Positions 55,160 through 63,537 are shown, counted from the stretch's first letter. The stretch is 64,000 nucleotides of DNA from Bacillus sp. IITD106 (GCF_019459225.1 NZ_JAIAZY010000001.1:62001-126000), one strand, 5' to 3'. The notes: generated by a model from the letters alone, not told the origin. A program made the numbers and translations.

Positions 55160-56044
55160 TCAATCCTCCCCTTCTGAAGGGTTATGTTGATAAATGCCTG
55201 GTACATTTAGACTCGTTTCCATCATAACCGCTCCCTTTTTCCTTTGCTCAAACTCCTTATCTAAAGCCGAAACATCACCTAATGTATCCACTTGCTCATC
55301 ACGCCATCTTTTCAAAATCCCATATGTATAACGCCAATTTCGTTTTCCCACTGATAAAGATATTTTCATAGCTTCTATAACAAGTGTTTCCCCAAATTCA
55401 TCTACGGATTCTAAAATTTCTTCACCTATAAATGGAGAGAGTATTCCAAAGTTCTGTTGATAAAAATCAATCACCTTTTCATGACCACCACCCTCACATG
55501 GTAGTTGTTTTTCTTTTTGTTTTTGTTTTTCTTTTTCTTTTTGCCCACGGACCGTGGACGGACCGTCAAACCCCGCATGAATACTGGCTTTTGCACTTTC
55601 ATTCGAGTTAAAAGGCCTATCAGCATATGACTCATAAATTTTTCGCATTTTGTCTTTTTTAATATGCTCGCCTACATAACGTATAAGCTCTAGATCCTTT
55701 ACCTTTTCCAGTTCACTTCTTACACAATCTTCCACTGGCTTTCCATAACCGCGCACAAAATTGTACTTCCCCCAATTTTTAATCGCGATCTCCCTTGTTT
55801 TTGGGTTATACTTCACTAGCTTATGCTTATCAATCAACCGCTCAAAAATACTATTCATCGTCTCCATAGAATACCCCGTATCAAAAGCCATCTGTTTCTT
55901 TGTAATTGTGTAAATGCCAATTTGCTTCGTATGACTATTCGTTAATAAATAGAGAAACACATAACGATCTTCAGGCGTCATTTCCTCCACAACCTTCGGA
56001 TCATCCCAAAAATGAGTGTGAACTATGCGATACTTTGCCATCAT
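55160..56044 (-). CDS. DnaD-domain replication initiation protein
   Basis: A 294-residue protein. N-terminal winged-helix half (YRIVHTHFWDDPKVVEEMTP, IFERLIDKHKLVKYNPKTRE), a Lys/Gln/Glu linker (about 170-185), and a C-terminal DnaD/DnaB2 domain (VIDFYQQNFGILSPFIGEEI ... NWRYTYGILKRWRDEQ). Such proteins open origins and recruit helicase in phages and plasmids of Firmicutes. It is directly upstream of DnaB. RBS AAGGGGAG. Confidence 0.87.
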   Translation of the reverse strand: MMAKYRIVHTHFWDDPKVVEEMTPEDRYVFLYLLTNSHTKQIGIYTITKKQMAFDTGYSMETMNSIFERLIDKHKLVKYNPKTREIAIKNWGKYNFVRGYGKPVEDCVRSELEKVKDLELIRYVGEHIKKDKMRKIYESYADRPFNSNESAKASIHAGFDGPSTVRGQKEKEKQKQKEKQLPCEGGGHEKVIDFYQQNFGILSPFIGEEILESVDEFGETLVIEAMKISLSVGKRNWRYTYGILKRWRDEQVDTLGDVSALDKEFEQRKKGAVMMETSLNVPGIYQHNPSEGED

Positions 56045-56160
56045 TCTCCCCTTTTCTTTTGTATAATTTCTGCCAAAAAAATAGACCCTCTCGTTTTTGA
56101 TATATTAATTTAATCGAGAAATGGAGACCCTATTAAGAGAATATTTCATAAAAGTAGAAA

Positions 56161-56207
56161 AAAGGGCTTCCTTGTGTCGAAAAATCGACAACAAGAAAGC
56201 CCTTTTA
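56161..56207. terminator. Bidirectional hairpin upstream of DnaD gene
   Basis: AAAGGGCTT-CCTTGT and ACAAG-AAAGCCCTTT form a long stem with an inner TCGA element, flanked by A and T runs on both sides. Confidence 0.8.
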
Positions 56208-56261
56208 AAAGAGGATGACAACGCAGTAAAAATTAAATGGATATACACTTGTAAATCTAAC

Positions 56262-56514
56262 TTAATCATATTTTTGGATAAATCTCTTCAAATCCTCTCT
56301 ATTATATTTCGAGAGTCTATTTAAAGAATTTTGCATGTCTAGCAACGATTTGTACGTTTCTTTAGTAAGTTCATATTCAACATGGAATTCATTGCCTTCC
56401 TTAGCTTGAACCTTAAAAAAGTTAAGAGTAAATGTATCGTCAATTAATTCCAGTAAATGGATGACAATTTTACTGGATTTCTTAAGTATTGCCTTTTTAA
56501 GATGTTGATGGGTT
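56262..56514 (-). pseudogene. Start-less hypothetical fragment
   Basis: An 84-codon minus-strand frame reads KIVIHLLELIDDTFTLNFFK, then EYELTKETYKSLLDMQNSLN and ends FIQKYD. A stop precedes it with no ATG/GTG/TTG start, so it looks truncated. Family not recognised. Confidence 0.35.
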
Positions 56515-56629
56515 TAAAATTTCCAATTCCTTAGATTTTAGGGCTTGACATATTACCGCAGGATTTATTTAACCTTTATTAGCTTCTTATAAAAAAATTT
56601 TCTCCTACCTTGGTTTCGCACTTCAAAGT

Positions 56630-56827
56630 CTAAAAGACCTCAATTTCCCTTCTTAACCATGCCAGGCATACATCCAACTTCTCGAATTCTTCCACCCATG
56701 CGTTACCGTCTGAATTATCGATTCCGGTAAATGTACCATCATTTTCTTTCACATAAAACAATCCAAGTGGATTACGTTTGTCTATTATTTTGCTTGATTC
56801 TTGTTGACTTATTTCCATAGGATTCAT
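56630..56827 (-). CDS. Small hypothetical phage-type protein
   Basis: 65 residues (NPMEISQQESSKIIDKRNPL; YVKENDGTFTGIDNSDGNAW; VEEFEKLDVCLAWLRREIEV). ATG 56827 follows AGAGGAG. Similar small proteins occur beside replication genes in Bacillus phages; function unknown. It overlaps the stop of the decayed MazG-like gene upstream. Confidence 0.55.
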   Translation of the reverse strand: MNPMEISQQESSKIIDKRNPLGLFYVKENDGTFTGIDNSDGNAWVEEFEKLDVCLAWLRREIEVF

Positions 56828-56834
56828 GCGAATC

Positions 56835-57060
56835 ACTCCTCTCGATTTCGGCTAGCTTCAACACTGAAACCACCGGGATATCGTTTAAATAACTTTTCTT
56901 AATTCATGTCTGCTATTTCCGAAAGTTTATAACCAAGAACATCTGCAAATCTAGTAACTTAGTATCTGATGTCACCTAATTCTAAAGCCATAGCTTCAGC
57001 ATCTAAACCATGACCTTGAAACGACTTTGACTTATCAGATTTAATATTTGATTACTTCTA
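56835..57060 (-). pseudogene. MazG-like nucleotide pyrophosphohydrolase remnant
   Basis: The minus strand reads KSKSFQGHGLDAEAMALELG, DIRY-stop-VTRFADVLGYKLSEIADMN-stop-EKLFKRYPGGFSVEASRNREE. This is the C-terminal part of a phage-type MazG-like NTP pyrophosphohydrolase with two in-frame stops, and the N-terminus is missing. Adjacent position suggests it belonged to the same phage-like module. Confidence 0.7.
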
Positions 57061-57162
57061 TAGCTCCTCATATTAGTATCTTACTCCTTTTAACAAAAAT
57101 TTACACTCATTACACATCGTGCCCTATCATTTTAAAAAAATAATCAAAAAAAGTTTGCCTAA

Positions 57163-57195
57163 GATCTTGATCTTTTTGTCGAAATAAGTTATAAT
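57163..57195 (+). promoter_or_regulatory. Methyltransferase promoter carrying two GATC sites
   Basis: TTGATC (57167-57172), 17-nt spacer, TATAAT (57190-57195). GATC occurs at 57163-57166 and 57169-57172, the second inside the -35 box. Confidence 0.75.
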
Positions 57196-57225
57196 GATAA
57201 AAAGAAAGCGAAAGGGTGTTCGTGA

Positions 57226-58482
57226 TTGAAGAATGACAATACTATACGTGTGTTGGAATTGTTCGCTGGTGTAGGTGGTTTTCGCCTAGGATTAGAACAA
57301 GCAAATCCTAACCTTTTCGAAGTTGTTTGGGCAAATCAATGGGAGCCTTCTCGTAAAGCTCAAGATGCATTTGATTGTTATTCACGTAACTTTAAAAATG
57401 GTATTCATAGTAATAAAGATATATCAACAGTACCTGACGAAGTTTTTCAAGAAGCTGCTCCAAACCTTGTAGTCGGTGGATTTCCATGCCAGGATTATTC
57501 TGTTGCTCGGACACTTTCAGGTGAACAAGGAATCCGAGGAAAGAAAGGCGTTCTCTTCTGGGAAATCAAGAGAGTGCTAGAAAATACCCATCCAAAATAT
57601 GTTCTTCTAGAGAATGTGGATAGGCTTCTAAAATCTCCATCTTCACAAAGAGGTCGGGATTTCGCTGTTATGCTAGCAACATTCCGAGATTTAAATTACA
57701 GTGTAGAATGGCGAGTAATTAATGCTGCGGATTATGGATTTGCGCAAAGAAGAAGAAGGGTCTTCATCTTTGCATATAAAAACCACATCTCATTTGGAAT
57801 GAATCAACAACATCTAAAAGGAAATGAAATTATTTTTAAAGATGGATTCTTTGCAAAAACATTCCCTGTCCACGGCGAACCATATAAAGATCGAATTAAT
57901 ACCGAGGAACTACCGATAGATATTGTAAAGATTTCCGATGAATTCTCTTTCAACTTCCATACTGCAGGACTAATGAGGAACGGAAAAATATTCACAGCAC
58001 ACGTAAATCCTATTTTGAAGAAGCCAACTACTTTGAAAGAAATCATTCTTGATGAAGAATATATTGACGAGAAATTCTATCTAACACCAGAAGCCGAAGA
58101 TAAATTTGATTATTTAAGAGGTCCAAAAAAAATCGAAAGAACTTCTGTTGATGGACATAAATACCACTTCTCTGAAGGAGGCATGTCTCCGACCGACGAA
58201 TTGGACAAGCCAGGTAGAACCATGCTAACAAGTGAAGGCACCATAAACCGAAGCACTCATATCATTGAAGTAAATGGGCGTAAGAGATTTCTTACCCCGA
58301 TTGAATGTGAACGTTTGAATGGTTTTCCTGATGATTGGACAGCTTGTATGACAGATCGCATGAGATACTTCTGTATGGGAAATGCATTAGTTGTAGATTT
58401 AATTGAATTAATGGGAAAACGGATAGAGGAAATTGAAATGGCAGATAAAACTGCCAATAAACAATTGCAACTATCAATTTAA
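57226..58482 (+). CDS. C5-cytosine DNA methyltransferase (GATC-type R-M system)
   Basis: A 418-residue m5C methylase. Motif I LELFAGVGGFRLGLEQ (10-25), IV GFPCQDYSVA with catalytic C88, VI ENV (129-131), VIII QRRRR (174-178), X MGNALVVDL near the C-terminus; the target-recognition domain lies between VIII and IX. The downstream nuclease is Sau3AI-like, so the target is probably GATC methylated at C, protecting the host. Start TTG 57226 with AAAGGGTG upstream. It has its own promoter and is followed by a terminator. Confidence 0.92.
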   Translation: MKNDNTIRVLELFAGVGGFRLGLEQANPNLFEVVWANQWEPSRKAQDAFDCYSRNFKNGIHSNKDISTVPDEVFQEAAPNLVVGGFPCQDYSVARTLSGEQGIRGKKGVLFWEIKRVLENTHPKYVLLENVDRLLKSPSSQRGRDFAVMLATFRDLNYSVEWRVINAADYGFAQRRRRVFIFAYKNHISFGMNQQHLKGNEIIFKDGFFAKTFPVHGEPYKDRINTEELPIDIVKISDEFSFNFHTAGLMRNGKIFTAHVNPILKKPTTLKEIILDEEYIDEKFYLTPEAEDKFDYLRGPKKIERTSVDGHKYHFSEGGMSPTDELDKPGRTMLTSEGTINRSTHIIEVNGRKRFLTPIECERLNGFPDDWTACMTDRMRYFCMGNALVVDLIELMGKRIEEIEMADKTANKQLQLSI

Positions 58483-58505
58483 GCTGATACAAATGTATCA
58501 GCTTT
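58481..58505 (+). terminator. Hairpin between methylase and nuclease genes
   Basis: AAGCTGATACA / TGTATCAGCTT is a perfect 11-bp inverted repeat followed by TT, beginning in the methylase stop codon. It would lower nuclease expression relative to methylase. Confidence 0.75.
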
Positions 58506-58555
58506 TGTAATTTATGTTAAAATATAGTAACTGATTAATAGAAAGGGAGATTTAT

Positions 58556-59959
58556 ATTTTTATCTATCATGCTGACTTAACAGAAGATGAAATAGTGAAG
58601 TATGCGAAAAATCTTGAAGGTAAAAAAATTAGTGATATTGGGGATAAAGATGCTGTAGATTACTGGCTTTCTAAGCGCAGTAATAAAGGTGGTATTGGAA
58701 ATGCCATTCAAGTATGTTATTTCGGTATTCCAGCGAACTCTATCAAAGAGGCAGACTTTAATTATCATAATTTAGAATTGAAAGTTACGCCTATTAAACA
58801 AAACAAAAATAAATCCTATAGTTCCAAAGAGCGTTTAGTCTTAAGTATAATCAATTATGAAACTGATTGGCATTTCACTTTTGAATTAAGTCCACTAATG
58901 ATGAAGTCAAGTAGAATACTTCTTATCTTCTATTTGCACGAAGACAATATTAATCCGCAAGACTACAAAATTTTAAAAGTGGTAAAATTTTCAATCCCAT
59001 ACGAAGATATACCCACTATTAAAGAGGATTATAATATTATTATCGGTAAAATTAAGGCGGGGCAGGCACACAAAATCTCCGAAAGCGATACTACTTATCT
59101 AGCCGCGTCTACAAAAGGAGCTGGGAAAGAAAAAGATTGGAGAAAACAACCTTTTTCTAACGAATTAGCTAAACAAAGAGCATTTTCATTTAAAGCAAAA
59201 TACATGACCTCTTATTTTAACTCAGTTTTTAATAAGCAAGTATTCGAAAAGCTACATCTAGAACCAAAAGAATCATTATCATCATTTGTTCACAAGAAAT
59301 TTAAACCTTTTATTGGTTTAACTACTGAAGAAATTGAACAAAAACTAAATTTTTATCCTACTAAGACAATCGCTAATGATAAAGGCTATTTACCAAGATT
59401 AGTTGGTGGGATATTGAATATTAAAGGTACACAATTAGATAATATCGAGCAATTTCAAAAAGGGAACATTAAATTCAAGACAATTAGACTGCGAAAAGAA
59501 AAAAGCAAAAATCAAGATATGTCTTTTCCAAATCTAAACTTCGACGAAATATTAAACGTTTCGTTCGAAGAATCAACTTGGTATGAATGGTTTGCAGAAA
59601 CAAAATATCTTTTCGTAGTATTTGAAGATACTAGTAAAGGCACCATTTTAAAGAACCAAATATTTTGGAATATGCCTTATGAAGATTTACAAAATCTTGA
59701 AAAGCTTTATAACCACATAAAACACATGCTTATTAATAATGAAATTAAAATTAACGTGGTTGTTAATGAAAAGTCAGGAAAGGAAACTTGGTTTGATAAT
59801 TTACCTAAGAAAAACTTTGTTCCAAATTTTCAAATCCGTCCAAAAGGAACAAAACAACATTCATTTACCAAACTCCCTGATGGGCGATTAATTAAGAAAA
59901 AATGTTTATTTTTAAACAAAGAATATATTCATAGTATTTTAGACATTAATCAAAATTGA
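58556..59959 (+). CDS. Sau3AI/MutH-family type II restriction endonuclease
   Basis: About 467 residues, close to Sau3AI (489). The N-terminal MutH-like domain has EADFNYHNLELKVTPIK with the Asp/Glu-x-Lys metal site, then YSSKERLVLSIINYE and IKAGQAHKISESDTTYLAAS. AKQRAFSFKAKYMTSYFN begins the second domain, which in Sau3AI is a regulatory MutH-like repeat. It should cut GATC lacking cytosine methylation. Start is uncertain: the frame is open back to ATT 58556, 6 nt after AAAGGGAG, whereas GTG 58595 has no RBS. Confidence 0.88.
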   Translation: MFIYHADLTEDEIVKYAKNLEGKKISDIGDKDAVDYWLSKRSNKGGIGNAIQVCYFGIPANSIKEADFNYHNLELKVTPIKQNKNKSYSSKERLVLSIINYETDWHFTFELSPLMMKSSRILLIFYLHEDNINPQDYKILKVVKFSIPYEDIPTIKEDYNIIIGKIKAGQAHKISESDTTYLAASTKGAGKEKDWRKQPFSNELAKQRAFSFKAKYMTSYFNSVFNKQVFEKLHLEPKESLSSFVHKKFKPFIGLTTEEIEQKLNFYPTKTIANDKGYLPRLVGGILNIKGTQLDNIEQFQKGNIKFKTIRLRKEKSKNQDMSFPNLNFDEILNVSFEESTWYEWFAETKYLFVVFEDTSKGTILKNQIFWNMPYEDLQNLEKLYNHIKHMLINNEIKINVVVNEKSGKETWFDNLPKKNFVPNFQIRPKGTKQHSFTKLPDGRLIKKKCLFLNKEYIHSILDINQN

Positions 59960-60082
59960 ATCATACCAATAAAGTCTAGGTTATCTTAGGCTTTTTTGTT
60001 TGCATCTCATATTGTCTTTTATTTTTACTTTAATTGCAATATTAAATGCAATACCATATGAGAACCACTATAAGGCTTTATT

Positions 60083-60128
60083 GCAATTTGTTGATTGTGT
60101 GGCCTAGGCCACACAATCAACAAATTGC
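60083..60128. repeat. 46-nt perfect palindrome at the transposase 3' end
   Basis: GCAATTTGTTGATTGTGTGG and its exact complement meet at GGCCTAGGCC. The centre lies in the transposase stop region, so the last codons form one arm. It is a probable terminator shielding the IS from outside transcription. Confidence 0.85.
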
Positions 60129-61123
60129 GCAAATGCTTCCGCTGGTGTTTGATATTCTAGTATTTTCCTAGGAAGGGTGTTCATCCAATTCTCCACCTCT
60201 TCAATCTTTTCATCGGTATAAGAATGGATTGGTTGCCCTTTCCTGATGAACCTTCGTATAAGACCATTGTGACGCTCATTTGATTCACGTTCCCACGAAG
60301 CATATGGGTGTGAAAAATATACATCTATCTCCAGCCCTATGCCCTGGTCAGACAGCTCGCTGAATTCTGAACCGTTGTCTGCTGTAATACTTTTAAAGAC
60401 ATTTTTCACCTTTGGATATTCCTCAAAAATATCTTCTAAGGCGTTTGTAACAGCCGGGGAAGTTTTACTCGGAATACGCCTTATGATTTTCAGGCGTGTC
60501 TTCCTTTCCACCAGCGTCAGCAAAGCCTCATCCTTTGACTTGTGACCCCGTACCGTATCAATTTCCCAATGTCCAAACTCTTCTCTAGTTTCGATGGATT
60601 CAGGACGCTCTTCAATGCTCGTTCCCAGTACCTTTTTATGCTCACGAGATTTTTTCGTCTTGGTTGAACGGCGTAATTTCATCGCTAAATCCATATTAAT
60701 CACTGATAATTTACCTTCATCTATCCAGTTGTATACAGTCTTCGTGGAAGGGATGTATTTTTTTGCATACCTAACAACTGCATCTGGTGACCATTTATCA
60801 TCCAGGATCTTTTTTTCCGCAAAACTAATAAAGTCCCATGACGCCATTACGGTAGAATGAGTTCCACAATGCTCCCGATTCTCCTTGTAAACACGTGCAC
60901 CAACATCTGGGAAATATTTAGAATAAGGCTTCCACAGGGTATCTATTTGTTGGACAGTGCCACGTTTTATCTCTCGAGAGATCGTACTTCCAGCACGACC
61001 CATTCTTCTACCTATTTCATTCATTGATAGACCTTCTTCCAAATAGGCGGCGATTTGACCTCTTTCAATTTCTGTTAAATGTGTAAATGTTCGTCCCTTT
61101 ATGTTAGAATCAGTCTGAGTCAT
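60104..61123 (-). CDS. IS30-family transposase
   Basis: A 339-residue DDE transposase. N-terminal HTH (LTEIERGQIAAYLEEGLSMN, EIGRRMGRAGSTISREIKRG), catalytic Asp in HWEIDTVRG, second Asp in SITADNGSEF, and catalytic Glu in SWERESNERHNGLIRRF. It appears intact. RBS GGAGGTAA upstream of the ATG at 61123. Confidence 0.93.
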   Translation of the reverse strand: MTQTDSNIKGRTFTHLTEIERGQIAAYLEEGLSMNEIGRRMGRAGSTISREIKRGTVQQIDTLWKPYSKYFPDVGARVYKENREHCGTHSTVMASWDFISFAEKKILDDKWSPDAVVRYAKKYIPSTKTVYNWIDEGKLSVINMDLAMKLRRSTKTKKSREHKKVLGTSIEERPESIETREEFGHWEIDTVRGHKSKDEALLTLVERKTRLKIIRRIPSKTSPAVTNALEDIFEEYPKVKNVFKSITADNGSEFSELSDQGIGLEIDVYFSHPYASWERESNERHNGLIRRFIRKGQPIHSYTDEKIEEVENWMNTLPRKILEYQTPAEAFAQFVDCVA

Positions 61124-61226
61124 CGTGAATTACCTCCGTATGTTTTGTGTTTAGGTCAACCTTAACTATACGTGGTTTCACGATGGCTTTCTATTTATTT
61201 AACTGTTGCATTTGATTTTACAATTA

Positions 61227-61614
61227 ACCATTTAATAAATTATCTATATTATTTCTTACTTATGAAGCGATATTAATAGAAACTAGAAGGCCCTGCAAAG
61301 CAACTTCTTTCAGATATCTTAATACCCAAAATGATAATCCCGAGATTAAAATAACCAAAATCAGTGAATAAAAAATTTTAATAGCATATGGAATAACTAT
61401 TTGATTTACTGTAGCAACTTGTATAACTTTAAATGTTGCCCTTTAATTTTTGACATACAAAACTGAAGGTACAAAATTAGATAATTGCTGCTGCAATTTC
61501 ACGATAGAAAAAAATATATGTAATACTTCATTTTTAATAAAAAAACCAAAATTAACTCCACTATATTTTAGTGTCCTTTAGAATTTACGTTCCACTTATG
61601 TTACAGTTCACCCG
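61227..61614. other. Intergenic region, nothing recognised
   Basis: About 390 nt of AT-rich DNA between the IS30 element and the direct repeat that precedes the reverse transcriptase unit. No coding frame or RNA is supportable. Confidence 0.4.
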
Positions 61615-61635
61615 AATGTATCTAAATAAGGTTTT
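61615..61635 (+). repeat. Direct repeat, left copy, flanking the RT unit
   Basis: A 21-nt sequence, AATGTATC...AAGGTTTT, identical to 63517-63537. With six mismatches the similarity extends about 21 nt further left, from ACTTATG. Confidence 0.8.
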
Positions 61636-61650
61636 TTCTCCAAAACTAAA

Positions 61651-61685
61651 AAGCCTGACACTCGTTAATTAGGTGCTAGGCTTCT
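61651..61685 (-). terminator. Terminator of the RT gene
   Basis: AAGCCTAGCAC and GTGTCAGGCTT pair (imperfect) on the minus strand, followed by TTTTT; it overlaps the last RT codons. Confidence 0.65.
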
Positions 61686-63051
61686 TGGGCTTCGGCGTTA
61701 CTAGCCGTTTCTGAATTTTTTTCCAATGATTTTTAACTTGATATGCCATAAGATTGTTCGTTGCAGAGTCTTTATCAAATACCTCTTGAGCCCTTCTGGC
61801 ATAAGTTAAGAAATTACCGTAGCCTGCCTTGGTATTTCCAAGGTGTGTATATTTGGTATATAAGCTTTTCCTATACTTTTTCACACCCGTTTTTTCTGAT
61901 TTCCAATTACATAATCGAACCTTTTTATATGCTCTACAATAGAATTTGAATATACTCTTTTCCCGTAATTTCACATTGTGACCATCAAACGCAAATCCTA
62001 GGTAGTCTAAAATACTCGGCTCAAAATTCTCATCATATATTCTATCCTGATTATAGATAAACCTCTTTGTTTTTCCCTTTTGAATGATTAACCTTGGAGT
62101 TTGCTTTTTAACTTGCTCAATTACATCTAGATGGTTGCTAAAATCGTAACTGGTTGGTTCCCCCTCAAAAGGTATAACAATGATTAAATCATCGCAATAT
62201 CTTCTGTAAAGACCACCACAGGATTTTACATAATTATTTATTTCCTCGTCAAAGTCTAAAAGATAAATATTGGAACAAACTGAACTCAATCCTGCTCCCT
62301 GAGGTATTCCATAATTATTTTTATTGTACTCTATGTTTTGATTACTTGCTTTTCTAAACCTTCTAAAATCCCTCTCATCTAAAAGTCTGGACAGTTTTTT
62401 TCTCTTATCCCTATTTTTGTACTTCTTCTTCAATAATGCATCGATTTTTGTCTTATCAACCCAACTATATTTAGTAATACTTTTAAAAACAGCATAATAA
62501 TCTTCCGGCAAAGTTTCTTTTTCTAAGACTATTTGTAACTGATTTTTAAGATACCTGTGGTCCAGTTCGTCAAAAAAGGATTTGAAATCCGCTACGTATA
62601 TGAACGCCTGATTATTTCTTTTAATGTAATCAATTACTTCTTTCGCAAAATGGATATTGCATTTTCCATCATTCTTTTTCCTATAAGCTGTTGCAACAGA
62701 ATCTATGCCTCGTTTAACAGCTACTTTATTATACATATCATTTAGCAAGTCACCGTAATATTTGTAAATAAAGCTATCGATATGAGATGCATAGAAGATT
62801 TTTCTTTCTTTCGGTTCTGGTTTTTCTTTCCCTTTCATCTCATTATTATATTTATGTATCTTTATACTAAAATGAATAAACGGATAAAATCCATGTCTTT
62901 TTACCCAACATGGATTTGTAACTCTATCTACAGCATTTTTAATAGAAACTTTATTATCAAAATGCTTATAATTCTTAGTGCGATATTTATTAAAATTAAT
63001 ATTAGCAGAGCTGGAAAGGGGATGTAATTTTAGCCTATTACTCTGATTCAT
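61669..63051 (-). CDS. Stand-alone reverse transcriptase, DRT/unknown-group type
   Basis: A 460-residue RT. ERKIFYASHIDSFIYKYYGD, AYRKKNDGKCNIHFAKEVID, motif A VADFKSFFDELDH (D155), motif B GIPQGAGLSSVCSNIYLLDF (249-267), motif C RRYCDDLIIV (YCDD 285-288) and DYLGFAFDGHNV (349-360) are intact. The C-terminal 100 residues are basic and helical. It lacks the maturase and HNH domains of group II introns and the VTG/NAxxH signature of retrons, placing it with the Abi-like/DRT 'unknown group' RTs, several of which defend against phage using an upstream RNA template. ATG 63051 follows AAAGGGGG. Class certain, subtype not. Confidence 0.85.
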   Translation of the reverse strand: MNQSNRLKLHPLSSSANINFNKYRTKNYKHFDNKVSIKNAVDRVTNPCWVKRHGFYPFIHFSIKIHKYNNEMKGKEKPEPKERKIFYASHIDSFIYKYYGDLLNDMYNKVAVKRGIDSVATAYRKKNDGKCNIHFAKEVIDYIKRNNQAFIYVADFKSFFDELDHRYLKNQLQIVLEKETLPEDYYAVFKSITKYSWVDKTKIDALLKKKYKNRDKRKKLSRLLDERDFRRFRKASNQNIEYNKNNYGIPQGAGLSSVCSNIYLLDFDEEINNYVKSCGGLYRRYCDDLIIVIPFEGEPTSYDFSNHLDVIEQVKKQTPRLIIQKGKTKRFIYNQDRIYDENFEPSILDYLGFAFDGHNVKLREKSIFKFYCRAYKKVRLCNWKSEKTGVKKYRKSLYTKYTHLGNTKAGYGNFLTYARRAQEVFDKDSATNNLMAYQVKNHWKKIQKRLVTPKPKKPST

Positions 63052-63064
63052 AGTCAGTCCCCCT

Positions 63065-63357
63065 TTCAGCTTACCGTGGTCTCAATTAAATTCTATAAAT
63101 AGACTTCAAAAGGACCGTTTACATTGTATGTGATTTCGCACAGACAACAAGGCTAAATAATCTTACTGATCCTATATACTATTAAGTATACAGTAGAATG
63201 GTTGACTACAAATGGAGGTGTTAATTCCGATATGCAGTGCAGTTGCCTTATGTTATCCTTTGTTATTGCCTGCTGGTTCGTGATAGCAGCAAGAAATGTC
63301 GTTTGGATAAAGCTTGACAACTGTTCACCAGTCTCCCTCGCAACTATTTTACGAGGC
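63065..63357 (-). ncRNA. Candidate structured RNA/leader upstream of the RT
   Basis: About 300 nt on the RT strand from an extended -10 promoter (TGATATAAT, 63364-63372 read on the minus strand). Hairpins include ACTG..TATACT-ATTA-AGTATA..CAGT (63165-63194) and TTGCTGCT/AGCAGGCAA near 63265-63292. DRT-type RTs often have a template RNA here. A 68-codon open frame from a GTG at 63359 covers much of it but has no RBS. Confidence 0.45.
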
Positions 63358-63516
63358 ACAATAATTATATCATAAATGGATTATATTACCAGTAGTTTGA
63401 TTGAATTGTCTAATATTAAAGTCTATTATTTTATCCTTTTGCAAACTTCAAAACCTGTTATTTCATAAAGGCCATTCTTTTAAAAAACCTTACTTACTTA
63501 TGATACTGCTCATCTT

Positions 63517-63537
63517 AATGTATCTAAATAAGGTTTT
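63517..63537 (+). repeat. Direct repeat, right copy, flanking the RT unit
   Basis: Second copy of the 21-nt AATGTATC...AAGGTTTT repeat, 1,902 nt from the first and in the same orientation. The two copies enclose the RT gene, its terminator and its upstream RNA region. Confidence 0.8.

Larger units (their letters stand above)
60031..61226 (-). mobile_element. IS30-family insertion sequence
   Basis: Ends are imperfect 21-nt inverted repeats: TAATTGCAATATTAAATGCA at 60031 and its counterpart ending at 61226 (TTGCATTTGATTTTACAATT). One transposase gene occupies most of the 1.2 kb. No clear target duplication was seen. It lies 70 nt after the restriction gene. Confidence 0.75.

Noticed and set aside
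56121-56324. 67-codon plus-strand frame
   Set aside because: Most of it is the two arms of a bidirectional terminator, and the opposite strand carries a better protein-like fragment.
61669-63051. Retron or group II intron RT
   Set aside because: No retron VTG/NAxxH signatures, no msr/msd-like inverted repeats next to the gene, and no maturase or HNH domain or intron domain V hairpin.
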